This document shows positions 8,242-18,965 of a stretch of DNA of 64,000 bases, piece after piece; positions within the stretch are counted from its first letter, which is position 1, and each line of letters starts with the position of its first letter. A model generated the notes under the pieces. That model saw only the letters and a program-made list of their open reading frames with translations, ran no database searches and was not told the DNA's origin. Location: NCBI RefSeq assembly GCF_017848315.1, contig NZ_JAFKEC010000003.1, positions 1 through 64,000 of the forward strand, read 5' to 3'. The translations under genes were made by a program, and so were the position numbers. This DNA comes from Pseudomonas palmensis. GTDB lineage: Bacteria; Pseudomonadota; Gammaproteobacteria; Pseudomonadales; Pseudomonadaceae.

Positions 8242-8712
8242 TCAGTAGTAGTTCGGGTCTTTCTTCAGCTGCTCTTCGAGCATCTGTTTCATGCCGTCAT
8301 TCGGCTCGCCCAACCAACGCTTGTCGGTGTGACGGCTGGGTGACTTGTCGGCAGGCAGGCCGGCGGGTACCTGGACCCACAGCGCGTATGCCTCATCCTT
8401 GTCCCAGCTGAAGGCCACGATAAGACGGCTGCTGTCGCAGCTCTGCTCGGTCTCGCACAAGGGGCCGACCAGATACTTGTCGCCGTCTTCCTCGATCGCC
8501 GTCATCTGCTCGGTGGAAGCACCACTGAGGTTGATGACCCAATCGGGCAGCCGCTCCTGCTTTTTGACCACTTTCTGCCAGGTTTCCCGGTACTCGGGGT
8601 CCGAACCAAGCAGTTGGCTGGTCCGGACCTGGCCGTCATTGGCCGCCATCGCCGCTGTACAGGCCCCCACCATCAGGGCGCCTGCCAGGGCTCTGTAGAG
8701 CGTCCCTTTCAT
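8242..8712 (-). CDS. Ivy-family C-type lysozyme inhibitor, periplasmic
   Basis: A 156-residue exported protein with a signal peptide cleaved after TAAMA (about residue 23). The core matches Ivy inhibitors: a loop closed by two cysteines (LCETEQSC), then SRLIVAFSWDKDEAYALWV, and a C-terminal WLGEPNDGMKQMLEEQL helix. Ivy proteins block C-type lysozyme from hosts in the periplasm; in free-living bacteria they may restrain the cell's own lytic transglycosylases. ATG 8712 is preferred over TTG 8718 because AGAGG sits 6 bases before the ATG. The start lies two bases after the DUF1328 stop, so the two genes are probably co-translated. As I recall, P. aeruginosa has the same pair next to algB. Confidence 0.82.
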   Translation of the reverse strand: MKGTLYRALAGALMVGACTAAMAANDGQVRTSQLLGSDPEYRETWQKVVKKQERLPDWVINLSGASTEQMTAIEEDGDKYLVGPLCETEQSCDSSRLIVAFSWDKDEAYALWVQVPAGLPADKSPSRHTDKRWLGEPNDGMKQMLEEQLKKDPNYY

Positions 8713-8714
8713 AG

Positions 8715-8936
<222 letters not shown>

Positions 8937-9218
8937 TCAGAACACCCAGCGTTCCTGCGGCACGACGGTTTCCACGGTGGCCGCATCGACCGAGTGGGTA
9001 CGTGGCGCGGTCCTGGCTTCCAGCATCGAAGCACGCGTGGCCTGCACATGGGCCACGTGATAAGCCTGTACGGACATCTGGTTGGCGATCTGCTTGGACT
9101 GCCAGATGCTGTACATCTGCCCTGCAACCAGGGTCAGAAGCGCCGCCAGGCAGAGAAACAGCAACTGGCGTACGTGAAGCGGGGAAATCTGCACTAGGGC
9201 GGCGGTTAACAGGTTCAT
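8937..9218 (-). CDS. Small single-pass membrane protein, unknown function
   Basis: A 93-residue protein if translation starts at ATG 9218, chosen because GAGGAG lies 7 bases upstream; the in-frame upstream methionines lack such a site. One transmembrane helix (LLFLCLAALLTLVAGQMY, about 20-37) follows a short N-terminus. The remainder is a polar, alanine-rich tail. I recognise no domain. It sits in the same leftward direction as the DUF1328-Ivy pair (57-base gap), so it may belong to the same envelope-stress transcription unit. Confidence 0.6.
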   Translation of the reverse strand: MNLLTAALVQISPLHVRQLLFLCLAALLTLVAGQMYSIWQSKQIANQMSVQAYHVAHVQATRASMLEARTAPRTHSVDAATVETVVPQERWVF

Positions 9219-9336
9219 GCCGGGCTCCTCTGCTGCATCGTTGTTATTGACTGATAGAGTCATTGCAGCCTGCATGCCAGCTTTTGAAATCAAATAAAAC
9301 GCTTATAAATCAACATCTTAGGTATGTACTGAGGGC

Positions 9337-9391
9337 AGCTGCAGGACGCATCCTGCACGATGCCCCCCAGGGCCTCGTGCGATTTGCACGA
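9337..9391. other. Two hairpins after the BON gene
   Basis: TGCAGGA-CGCA-TCCTGCA and, just before the BON stop, CGTGC-GATTT-GCACG are perfect inverted repeats in the gap between the BON gene and the small membrane protein. Neither has a T-run, so termination is possible but weakly supported. Confidence 0.4.
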
Positions 9392-10225
9392 TCAGCCCTC
9401 CACCTTGATCGCCACCTTGAGCATGTCGGCGTCCACCCCGCGCACGCCGCGGATCTGGCGGGCAATCTCCTGGGCGATGGTCTTCTGCTCGTTGCTCATG
9501 ACTTCCCCGGACAGGCGCACCACGCCCTCCTGGGTCGCCACCTTGATGTTGGGCCCGTCCAGGTTGCGGCTATATAAGAAGCTGGTCTGCACCTTGTCGT
9601 TGATCCACGCGTCGCTCTGCACCTCGGCCGCTGCCGCAGCGGCCTGCTCGCGGGCCTGGGCCGGGTCGCTCACGCCCAGGCTGATCAGGTTGTTGACCAG
9701 GTACACGCCATCGGTAGAGGCCGCCACGCTGCCGGCCATCTGCTTGGCCTCTGCGCTGGTCACCCGGCCACGCAGGGTGACCACCCCGGCCCGGCTGTCG
9801 ACTTCGATGGGCAGGCCCTGGGTCTGGCTGCTCCACAGCAGGCGGGCGCGGATAACCGCCCCCAGGGTGGCGTCCTCCAGGCGCTGGGCATAGGCGCGCC
9901 GTTGCAGGGTTTCATCCACCAGCTCGGGGTTGACCTGCAACTGGTTGTCGACCTGCTCGATGCCGGCGGTGGCCAGTGCCACCTGCGCCGCCAGCTCGCG
10001 CTCCACCTCGTTTTCCACCTCGCCCTGCAGGCGGGCGGTCTGACCCTGGATGGCCACTTCGATCTTGAACGGGTTGAGCAGTCGGTTGAGCGTCAGGGCG
10101 GTCTGCAAGGCGCCTTCCTGACGGGCCTGCTGCAGGCCGGGTTCGGCCGCCGAGGCGCTGGTGACACCCAGCGGGGTGAGCAGAAGTGCGGCAGTCAGAA
10201 CTGCCAACGGGCGTATTGCACGCAT
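9392..10225 (-). CDS. Periplasmic BON-domain protein (three BON repeats)
   Basis: A 277-residue exported protein: signal peptide ending SASAA (about residue 27), then three BON-type repeats at roughly 40-100, 115-185 and 200-275. The repeats share the pattern I-V-G-V-x-L-x-G-V (IEVDSRAGVVTLRGRV; IKVATQEGVVRLSGEV). BON domains bind lipids or the outer membrane, as in OsmY, and help cells withstand envelope stress. AGGAGG lies 7 bases before the ATG. The promoter upstream is an almost perfect sigma54 site, and the gene is divergent from algB, an NtrC-type regulator. Confidence 0.85.
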   Translation of the reverse strand: MRAIRPLAVLTAALLLTPLGVTSASAAEPGLQQARQEGALQTALTLNRLLNPFKIEVAIQGQTARLQGEVENEVERELAAQVALATAGIEQVDNQLQVNPELVDETLQRRAYAQRLEDATLGAVIRARLLWSSQTQGLPIEVDSRAGVVTLRGRVTSAEAKQMAGSVAASTDGVYLVNNLISLGVSDPAQAREQAAAAAAEVQSDAWINDKVQTSFLYSRNLDGPNIKVATQEGVVRLSGEVMSNEQKTIAQEIARQIRGVRGVDADMLKVAIKVEG

Positions 10226-10260
10226 GATGAAGCCTCCTGTTGGTCAGAAGGAACATCATC

Positions 10261-10275
10261 GCAATCGTTGTGCCA
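10261..10275 (-). promoter_or_regulatory. sigma54 (-24/-12) promoter of the BON gene
   Basis: On the minus strand TGGCACAACGATTGC matches TGGCAC-N5-TTGC at every defined position with GG-N10-GC spacing. The start site would be near 10250, giving a leader of about 25 bases. Confidence 0.8.
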
Positions 10276-10293
10276 GTGCTCAAAAAATAAACA

Positions 10294-10315
10294 AACTCAT
10301 TATTTTCAATGAGTT
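10294..10315. promoter_or_regulatory. Inverted repeat between the BON gene and algB
   Basis: AACTCATT-ATTTTC-AATGAGTT has perfect 8-base arms. It lies about 20 bases upstream of the sigma54 promoter and 118 bases before algB. It could be an activator site, or an IHF-bendable AT-rich spacer; no T-run supports termination. Confidence 0.5.
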
Positions 10316-10432
10316 AGTCATATTCGCAGCAGGGAGCTAGCATGCAGGGCGCGGAATCAATCAGAATCGACCATGCAACTTGCCCGATTTTTCCGAGACT
10401 AACCAAGAACATTCTTAAAGGAGCGTAGGAAA

Positions 10433-11775
<1,343 letters not shown>

Positions 11776-11779
<4 letters not shown>

Positions 11780-13563
11780 AGCTGGCGATGAAGCTGCGCA
11801 CGCGGCTTTTTCTCAGCATCTCGGCGCTGATCACCGTGGCCCTGCTGGGCCTGATTCTGGGCCTGGTCAGCGTGCAGCAGATGGCCAGCTCGCAGCAGAA
11901 GCTGATCAGCGACAACTCCTACATCCTCGACCTGGGCCTGAAGCTGCGTCAGAACCTGGGTGAACAGCTGTCCCTGCTGCTGGACCCGGACAGCGAGGTG
12001 CAGGCGCTGCAACCGCTGCAGGACAAGTTTCAGCAACTGCTCGACGAGGGCCTGAGCCATGAACGCCAGGCCGAGGGGTTTGCGGGTTTCAGTACCGCCA
12101 ACCGTGATTACCAGGCCTTCCTCAAGGCCTTTCGCGACAGCCCCGAGCCCAGCCGCAACCTGGGCCCGGACCAACCCCTGGGCGAAGCCTTCAACCAGTT
12201 GCGCACCGACCTGATCGACTCGCACAAGCAGGCCCTGGCGCATATCAACCACAGTGAACAGAAGGCCCGCGAACGTGCCCTGCTGGTCTCCAGCATGCTG
12301 GGCCTGCTCGGGCTTGCCGTGCTGGTGCTGGGTTTCATCACTGCCCACGGCATCGCACGCCGCTTCGGCCAGCCGATCGAGGCGCTGGCCAAGGCCGCCG
12401 ACCAGATCGGCCAGGGCAACTTCGAGGTCACCCTGCCGGTAACCCCGGCCGTGGAGATCAACCAGCTCACCCGCCGTTTCGGGCTGATGGCCGAGGCACT
12501 GCGCAAGCATCAGGCCACCAATGTCGACGAACTGCTGGCCGGCCAGCAGCGCCTGCAGGCGGTGCTCGACAGCATCGACGACGGCCTGCTGATCATCGAC
12601 CGCGAAGGCCATCTGGAACACCTCAACCCGGTGGCCCAGCGCCAGCTGGGCTGGGACGCCAGCCGCCTGGGCCAGGGCCTGGGCAAGGCGCTGCAACGCC
12701 CGGAGCTGGACGACCAGCTGCGCCTGATATTGCGGGGCGGCAGCCTGGACCGCGTGCCGGACGACCTGAGCCTGGAAATAGATGAAGAAACCCGCCTGCT
12801 GGCCTACAGCCTGACCCCGGTGTGCCATCCACAGGGGCAGATCCTGGGCGCGGTGATGGTGCTGCACGACGTCACCGAACAGCGCGCCTTCGAACGGGTG
12901 CGCAGCGAGTTCGTGCTGCGCGCCTCCCACGAGTTGCGCACCCCGGTGACCGGCATGCACATGGCCTTCGGCCTGTTGCGCGAGCGCCTGACGTTTCCAG
13001 CCGAGAGCCGCGAGGCGGACCTGTTCGACACCATTGGCGAGGAGATGCAGCGGCTGACCCAGCTGATCAACGACCTGCTCAACTTTTCGCGCTACCAGAG
13101 CGGCTTGCAGAAGCTCGAACTGCAACCCTGCGCGATCGACGAGTTGCTGTCGCGGGCCCGCGAGCGCTTCGCAACGGCGCTGGCCGACAAGCAGATCGAG
13201 TTGCGCGTGGAGCTTGCCGCGCCACTGCCGCGCATCCAGGCCGACCCGGCGCAACTGGACCGGGTGTTGGACAACCTGCTGGACAATGCCATCCGCCATA
13301 CGCCGGTGGCGGGCAGTATCCGCCTCAATGCCCGGCGGCATGCCGAACGGGTGATCATCAGTATCGAGGACAATGGCGAAGGCATTGCCTATGGCCAGCA
13401 GGGGCGGATTTTCGAGCCCTTCGTACAGGTTGGGCGCAAGAAAGGCGGTGCCGGGCTCGGCCTGGCACTGTGCAAAGAGATCGTGCAGTTGCATGGCGGG
13501 CGCATGGGCGTGTACTCACGGCCAGGGCAGGGCACGCAGTTCTACATGGCGCTGCCGGTGTAA
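11776..13563 (+). CDS. kinB: Sensor histidine kinase KinB
   Basis: A 595-residue inner-membrane kinase. It has TM1 (about 10-32), a periplasmic helical sensor domain, TM2 (about 168-192), HAMP, a PAS domain (LDSIDDGLLIIDREGHLEHL), HisKA with the phosphorylated His in RASHELRTPV, and HATPase_c (NLLDNAIRHTP; GGAGLGLAL). It phosphorylates or dephosphorylates AlgB. The frame opens with GTG at 11776, overlapping the algB stop. ATG at 11788 (MKLRTRLFLSIS) is an alternative that matches the usual KinB opening, so the exact start is uncertain. Confidence 0.92.
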
Positions 13564-13604
13564 CCGCCTTCGCCTGCAGGCGCCAGCCTTGCTGGCGAAG
13601 GGGC
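13564..13604. repeat. Degenerate REP / stem-loop after kinB
   Basis: CGCCTTCGCC ... GGCGAAGGGGCG with an inner gccagccttgctggc hairpin: a REP arm that has lost the gtaggag end. It separates convergent kinB and the EAL gene and may slow transcription from both sides. Confidence 0.55.
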
Positions 13605-13605
13605 G

Positions 13606-15225
13606 CTACGCCTCGTCATCGATCCGCCGCGGCCCCAGCCGCCGCCCCCGGGTCACCAGCTCGACGAACTGGCGCGCACTGAGCGGGTGCGCGAACAACC
13701 AGCCCTGGCCATAGTTGACCCCCTCGCTGTTGAGCAGCAACGCCTGGTCCTCGTACTCGATACCCTCGGCGATCACCCGCAACTGCAGGGCGTGGGCCAT
13801 GCGGATGATGTGCGGGGCCACGCCGCTGCTGGCCGCGTCGTGCCCCAGGGCATCGATGAACGCCTTGTCGATCTTCAGGCAGTCCACCGGCAAGGTCTGC
13901 AGGTAGGCCAGGCTGCAATAGCCGGTACCGAAGTCGTCGATCAGCACCTGGTGCCCCACCGCCCGCAAGGCCTGCAGGTTGTCCCGCGCCACCACCACGT
14001 CGATCAGCCCGCGCTCGGTGACCTCGAAGGCGATCTGGCTGGCCGACACATGGTGCAAGGCCAGCAGGCGCGCCGCCACCCGGCCGATGCGCGGCACCAT
14101 CACATCGCACGCCGCCAGGTTCACCGAGATATACAACTGGCGGTTGGCGCGCAGCAGCTGGCCCAGCTGTTCGAGCACACGCTGCAGCACGAAGTCGGTG
14201 ATCTGGCGGATCTGCCCGGTGTTCTCCGCCAGCGGGATGAACAGGTCGGGGCTGGTCAGCGTGCCGTCGGGGCGACGCCAGCGCACCAGGGCCTCGGCGC
14301 CCACGCAGCGCCGGCTGGCCAGCTCGAAGATCGGCTGATACAGCACCTGCATTTCGCCACGGCGCAGCGCGCCCTGCAGCTCCGAGCTCATCGAACGGCT
14401 CTGGCGCACCAGCTGCAGCACCAGCCAGCCGATGCACCAGGCCAGCAGCAGGCTGCCGGGGAACAGCAGCCAGAGCACGCCGTTCATCTTCAGCGACAGG
14501 CTTTCGCGCGGGGTGATCAGCACCAGCTGGTAGTCAGGCGATTTGGTGGGCATGCGGTATACCAGGCGATCGGGCAGTTCCATCAGGTCCACCCTGGGCG
14601 GTGGCGGCCACTGGTCGCCGGGCGGCCAAGGCTGCTCCGGGCCCAGGACCGGCACGGCACGCGCGCCGTGGTCGAGCACCACCAGCAGGCTGCCACCGGG
14701 CGGCAGGTCGACCACGTCGGTCAGGTGCCCGCGCGACGTCGACACGCGAAAGTGCCCACGCCCCAGCACCAGTGCGGCGCGGTTGTCGTCGGGTTCGGTG
14801 GTGGTATTGAGCCAGTAGCTGTAGGTGGGGCCCTGGATGTCCGGTGCCCGCAGCGGGTCGAAGTTGCTGCTGCCCAGCCGGTTGGAGCACGACTGCGTGC
14901 CGTCGAGGTAAGTGGCCTCGAACACGAAGCGGTTGTCGAAGGTCACCTGCTGCAAGGCTGCCTGCATCGCACTGCTGCACCCGCGCAGGGGCTGTGCCTG
15001 AAGGGCGTCGACGCTTTCGCGCAGTTGGCCGAAGATCTGCTCCAGGCGTTCGAGAAAGCGCTCGCCCTTGGCGTTCATCTGCGCGCTTTCGCGCTGCTGC
15101 ACCTGGTGCATGGCCACGCCGAGGCTGGCCAGCAGCAACAGGATTGCACTCGCCGTGGCCGCAAGCGTGGCCAGCAGCCAGGGTCGATAGAGGAGGCGAC
15201 GCAACGTGGCAAGGGCAGGCGACAT
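13606..15225 (-). CDS. EAL-domain c-di-GMP phosphodiesterase with CSS-motif sensor
   Basis: A 539-residue protein. TM1 (about 15-38) and TM2 (about 245-268) flank a periplasmic CSS domain containing RGCSSAM and a second Cys in GTQSCSN. CSS-motif phosphodiesterases sense periplasmic redox state through this cysteine pair. The cytoplasmic EAL domain (about 290-530) keeps EALVRW, DDFGTGYCSL and the KIDKAFI lysine, so it should be active in degrading c-di-GMP. I use ATG 15225 (GGGATG 8 bases upstream); a TTG one codon earlier is open. GCTATACC upstream is a possible RpoS-like -10. DsbA lies a few genes away. Confidence 0.88.
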   Translation of the reverse strand: MSPALATLRRLLYRPWLLATLAATASAILLLLASLGVAMHQVQQRESAQMNAKGERFLERLEQIFGQLRESVDALQAQPLRGCSSAMQAALQQVTFDNRFVFEATYLDGTQSCSNRLGSSNFDPLRAPDIQGPTYSYWLNTTTEPDDNRAALVLGRGHFRVSTSRGHLTDVVDLPPGGSLLVVLDHGARAVPVLGPEQPWPPGDQWPPPPRVDLMELPDRLVYRMPTKSPDYQLVLITPRESLSLKMNGVLWLLFPGSLLLAWCIGWLVLQLVRQSRSMSSELQGALRRGEMQVLYQPIFELASRRCVGAEALVRWRRPDGTLTSPDLFIPLAENTGQIRQITDFVLQRVLEQLGQLLRANRQLYISVNLAACDVMVPRIGRVAARLLALHHVSASQIAFEVTERGLIDVVVARDNLQALRAVGHQVLIDDFGTGYCSLAYLQTLPVDCLKIDKAFIDALGHDAASSGVAPHIIRMAHALQLRVIAEGIEYEDQALLLNSEGVNYGQGWLFAHPLSARQFVELVTRGRRLGPRRIDDEA

Positions 15226-15300
15226 CAAGAATCATCCCGTTGAATACCATGAGGTATAGCAACTGCCGGACGAATCAGCCTGCCCGTTGGGCGGTACCGC

Positions 15301-16077
15301 TCAGCGCTGGCTGTTCAGCACCTGCAGAATCGCGGCAGTCTGGGCATCCGGCTGGCCGTCGAACAGCTGTGGCCGAAAGCGCATCTGGAACGCTGCCAGT
15401 ACATGCCGGGTGCTCACGTCCAGCTCGCCGGTCTGCTCGATGGCGTAGCCAAAGCGCGCCAGTTGCTGCTGGTACCAGGTGATGCTTGGCGGGTTGACGT
15501 CAAAGCGCGCGCGCTGCTGCACCACCGCCTGAGCATTGGGCCAGACGCCAAGGCCGGCGTCGGCCAGGCGTTTCCAGGGGAACATCGGGCCCGGGTCGAG
15601 CTTGCGCAGGGGCGCGATGTCGCTGTGGCCGATGATGTGTCGCGGCTGGATGCCGTTGCGCTGCACGATGTCCTTGAGCAGTACGATCAGCGCCTGGATC
15701 TGCGCCTCGCTGTAGGGGTGCCACACGCGCCCGGTGGGGGTGTCGGTGAAGCCCGGGTTGACGATCTCGATGCCGATGGAAGTGGAGTTGAGCCAGGTCC
15801 GGCCCTCCCACTGGCTGTCGCCGGCATGCCAGGCGCGACGACTTTCATCCACCAGCTGATAGATGGTCGCCGGGTTGTCGCCGATCAGGTAATGGCTGCT
15901 GACCTCACCGTGGGTCAGCAGGGCCAGCGAGCGCTCGAGGTTGGCATTGGTGTAATGCAGCACCACGAACTGGATGCGGTTGTCCTGGTTGACCGAGGGG
16001 TGGCTACGGTCGATCTTCAGGCCAGTGGCGCAACCGGCCAATGTCAGCATCACAAGCGCGGTAAGGAAGGCTTTCAT
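15301..16077 (-). CDS. AmpD-like N-acetylmuramoyl-L-alanine amidase lipoprotein (AmpDh2-like)
   Basis: A 258-residue lipoprotein. The lipobox LTLAGC places the acylated Cys at residue 16. The amidase_2 domain (about 30-180) has the zinc His in VLHYTNA, the HAGDSQWEGR segment and the second His in IIGHSDIAP. A C-terminal peptidoglycan-binding helical domain (about 195-255) follows. It cleaves the stem peptide from MurNAc in the periplasm. Start at ATG 16077 gives a clean lipoprotein signal; the upstream extension does not. Synteny with kinB agrees with AmpDh2 in P. aeruginosa. Confidence 0.88.
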   Translation of the reverse strand: MKAFLTALVMLTLAGCATGLKIDRSHPSVNQDNRIQFVVLHYTNANLERSLALLTHGEVSSHYLIGDNPATIYQLVDESRRAWHAGDSQWEGRTWLNSTSIGIEIVNPGFTDTPTGRVWHPYSEAQIQALIVLLKDIVQRNGIQPRHIIGHSDIAPLRKLDPGPMFPWKRLADAGLGVWPNAQAVVQQRARFDVNPPSITWYQQQLARFGYAIEQTGELDVSTRHVLAAFQMRFRPQLFDGQPDAQTAAILQVLNSQR

Positions 16078-16141
16078 GGAAATGGGGCAGGGCCTGGGCA
16101 GTCGGTAATGCAATAGCATAACGTATCCTGCGCAAACCCGT

Positions 16142-18076
16142 TCACCCCTGTTCGACGCGGTTGCGACCCAGGTGCTTGGCGCGGTACAGCGCCTCGTCGG
16201 CGCGCTTGAGCACTGCGTCGCTGCGCTCGCCGGAGCGGAACGCGGTGATGCCGATGGACAGGGTGATGGTCACCCGTTCGCCCTTGAAGTGGAACGGGCA
16301 GGCTTCGATGGCGCCGCGCAGCGTCTCGGCCAGCTCGATGCCGCTACCCAGCGCGGTCTGCGGCACCAGCAGGACGAACTCCTCGCCGCCGAAGCGGGCG
16401 ATGAAATCGCGGCTGCGCAGACGCTTGCGCAGCTCGTTGGCAACGATCTTGAGCACCTTGTCGCCGGCCTGGTGGCCGTAGCTGTCGTTGATGCGCTTGA
16501 AGTGGTCGAGGTCGAGCATGGCCATCAGCAGGTGGCCGCCGTTTTCCTGCCAGGCGAGCATTTCCTGCTCCAGGCGCTCGGCCCAGGCGGCGCGGTTGGG
16601 CAAGCCGGTGAGCGGGTCGATCAGGGCCTTCTGGCGCTGTTCTTCAAGGTGCTCGCGGTAGCCCAGGGCTTCCTGCTCCATGCTCGCGACCCGCTCGGCC
16701 AGGCCTTGCAGGCGGCTGGCCAGTTCCTGCTCGCGCAGGTCACGCTGATGCTGGTGCTCGTCCATGGTGCCGAGCAGGCCCTCGAGGCGGTTCTCGAGGA
16801 TGTGCTTGAGACTGTCGAGGTCGGCAGCGCCCTGCACGCTGCTTTGCAGGCCATCGACCTGTTCGCGCAGCTGGGTATTGAGGTCGCGGGCGACGGAGCT
16901 GTTGTCGGCATGCCCTTCGCTGGCCTCCTGCAGGTGGCTCTGGAACGTCTCGAGGCGCTCGTTGAGCTGTTGCAGGTAGGCTTCGAATTCATGCTGGCCG
17001 CTGTCGGTGATGGCCAGCATCAGTACCGCCAGGTCATCCAGCACCGGCAGCAGCTCGTACCAGTTCAGCCCGTGCTCCAGGCGCTGACGCACCGCCAGGG
17101 CCTGGGGCTTGTGGCGTTCGGGCAGGGTCAGGTCGTCGAGCAAACCGAGCAGGGTCTGCTCGATATGGGTGGCGACGGAGCTATAGGAAGGCTCGGTGCC
17201 GTCGGGGAGGGCGTAGAGGAGTTCTTCGGGGGTGGGTTCGGGTGCCCCATCGACTTCGACAGCGTCCGCGTGCTCGGTCAGCACCGGGGCAGGCGTGGGT
17301 GGTGGTGTGAGCGCTGGGGCCTCTTCGCCAGCAAGGCTGGCGCCTACAGTGTAGGAGCCGGCATTGCCGGCGATGGGCTGCGCAGCAGCCTCGGCGTCCT
17401 CTGTGTCGACCAAGGCTTGGGGCTCGGGCAACGGCTGCAGTTCATCCACATCCGCCGCAGCCGGCGCAGGCTGCTCATGCACAGGTTCGACCGCTGCTTG
17501 CGCCACCGGCTCCAGGGCCTGCGTTTCGGGTTGAGCGACCTGCGTCTCTTCTTCACGCCCGCCAAACAAGCGCTGCAGAAACCCCGGCTTGCTCGCCTCT
17601 TCAGGGTGCTCCAGCACCGCCAGCGCCTTGCCCTGCAAGCCACTGAGCTCGCTCAGCAGCAACGGCATCTCGCGTGACTGGCTGGCCCGCGCATCCAGCT
17701 GCTTGGCAAATTTCTTCAGCGGTCGGCTGACCTCGCTGGGCAACGGCAGCTTCTGCAACTGGGCCACCAGCGCGTTGAGCGCGGTGCCTACCTGGGCGAT
17801 CCGGGTTTCACGGCGCTGCTCGGAATCGAGCACGGCCTTTTCCAGACGCGGGATCAACCCGGCCAGGGCGGCGTCCATGTTGTCGGTACGGATGACCTCG
17901 CGCATTTCCTTCATGCACTGGTCTACCGCGCGGTCGCTGCCTTCGGCCGCCAGGGTGCTGCGCACCAGGCCGCGGCGCAGCAGGTCGAGACGGGCGTCCC
18001 ACCGGCGTTCGAGCTTTTCCTGCTGCTCGATGCTCTTGAGGTATTTTTCTTTCCAGCGTTGAGCTTCGTCGGTCAT
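16142..18076 (-). CDS. Diguanylate cyclase (GGDEF) with long helical N-terminus
   Basis: A 644-residue cytoplasmic protein without transmembrane segments. Residues 1-170 and 300-480 are helical or coiled-coil; residues 185-300 are a low-complexity Ala/Pro/Glu linker. The C-terminal GGDEF domain (about 485-640) has an intact active site, RFGGEEFVLL, and an I-site RSRD five residues before it, so it should make c-di-GMP and be product-inhibited. Residues of about 235-252 (IAGNAGSYTVGASLAGEE) are encoded by an inverted REP pair, an insertion within the linker. The 3' end lies 64 bases before the amidase start. Confidence 0.9.
   Translation of the reverse strand: MTDEAQRWKEKYLKSIEQQEKLERRWDARLDLLRRGLVRSTLAAEGSDRAVDQCMKEMREVIRTDNMDAALAGLIPRLEKAVLDSEQRRETRIAQVGTALNALVAQLQKLPLPSEVSRPLKKFAKQLDARASQSREMPLLLSELSGLQGKALAVLEHPEEASKPGFLQRLFGGREEETQVAQPETQALEPVAQAAVEPVHEQPAPAAADVDELQPLPEPQALVDTEDAEAAAQPIAGNAGSYTVGASLAGEEAPALTPPPTPAPVLTEHADAVEVDGAPEPTPEELLYALPDGTEPSYSSVATHIEQTLLGLLDDLTLPERHKPQALAVRQRLEHGLNWYELLPVLDDLAVLMLAITDSGQHEFEAYLQQLNERLETFQSHLQEASEGHADNSSVARDLNTQLREQVDGLQSSVQGAADLDSLKHILENRLEGLLGTMDEHQHQRDLREQELASRLQGLAERVASMEQEALGYREHLEEQRQKALIDPLTGLPNRAAWAERLEQEMLAWQENGGHLLMAMLDLDHFKRINDSYGHQAGDKVLKIVANELRKRLRSRDFIARFGGEEFVLLVPQTALGSGIELAETLRGAIEACPFHFKGERVTITLSIGITAFRSGERSDAVLKRADEALYRAKHLGRNRVEQG
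17322..17374. repeat. REP pair inside the diguanylate cyclase gene
   Basis: Two REP arms (cttcgccagcaaggctggcg and gtaggagccggcattgccgg) face each other within the coding sequence. The reading frame is kept through both arms. Confidence 0.85.
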
Positions 18077-18099
18077 GCCAAGGTCCGCAGATAAGGGGA

Positions 18100-18954
18100 C
18101 TAACGCAAGGCCGGAAGGGTATCGACAGTCAGGGCATCAGGCAAACGAATCTCGACCGCCACGGGGAGATGGTCGGAAATCGGCTGGGACAGCACCTCGA
18201 CCCGTTCCAGGGTGAGGCTCGGGCTGAGCAGAATATGATCAAGGCAACGCTGTGGTCGCCAGCTGGGGAAGGTCGCTTCGACCTGCGGCGCAATCAGGCC
18301 CAGGTCGCGCAGCGGGGAGTGCTGCAACAGGTCGGTGGCATGGGTGTTCATGTCGCCCATCAGCACCTGGTGACGATAGCCGCCGATCAGCTCGCGGATG
18401 TAGCCCAGCTGCAACGCACGGGTTCGCGCGCCAAGCGCCAGGTGCATCATCACCACCACCAGCGCATCCTCGCCTTCACCGAACCGCACCAGGATCGCAC
18501 CGCGGCCGGCCGGGCCGGGCAGCGGGTGGTCTTCGAGCAGTTGCGGCTTGAGGCGGCTGAGCACGCCGTTGCTGTGCTGGCCCAGGCGCCCGAGGTTGCG
18601 GTTGAGCTGCTGGTACCAGTAGGGGAAAGCACCCAGTTGCGCCAGGTGTTCAACCTGGTTGACGTAGCCCGAGCGCAGGCTGCCGCCGTCGGCTTCCTGC
18701 AGGGCCACCAGGTCGAAGTCGCCCAGCAGGTTGCCGATCTTCTGCAGGTTGCCGGCACGCCCCATGTGCGGCAGCAGGTGCTGCCAGCTGCGGGTCAGGT
18801 AGTGCCGGTAACGCTCGGTGCTGATGCCTACCTGGATGTTGAAGCTGAGCAGACGCAAGCGACCGTCGGACGGTAGACCACTTGCATCGATATGGTGCTC
18901 GTTGACCTGCGGTTCGTGCAGGCCGACGAGGCGCTCGGATTTCCAGCGGCGCAT
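18100..18954 (-). CDS. Endonuclease/exonuclease/phosphatase family protein
   Basis: A 284-residue EEP-superfamily protein. Motifs in order: LLSFNIQVGI (Asn of the metal site), LVALQEADGG (catalytic Glu), MMHLALG, VLMGDMNTHA (GDxN), and SDHLPVAVEI (catalytic Asp-His). No signal peptide is seen. The fold is shared by DNA-repair nucleases, sphingomyelinases and inositol phosphatases, and the substrate cannot be told from sequence. GAGGCG lies 7 bases before the ATG. It is 11 bases downstream of dsbA on the same strand and probably co-transcribed with it. Confidence 0.82.
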   Translation of the reverse strand: MRRWKSERLVGLHEPQVNEHHIDASGLPSDGRLRLLSFNIQVGISTERYRHYLTRSWQHLLPHMGRAGNLQKIGNLLGDFDLVALQEADGGSLRSGYVNQVEHLAQLGAFPYWYQQLNRNLGRLGQHSNGVLSRLKPQLLEDHPLPGPAGRGAILVRFGEGEDALVVVMMHLALGARTRALQLGYIRELIGGYRHQVLMGDMNTHATDLLQHSPLRDLGLIAPQVEATFPSWRPQRCLDHILLSPSLTLERVEVLSQPISDHLPVAVEIRLPDALTVDTLPALR

Positions 18955-18965
18955 AGTTTCGCCTC

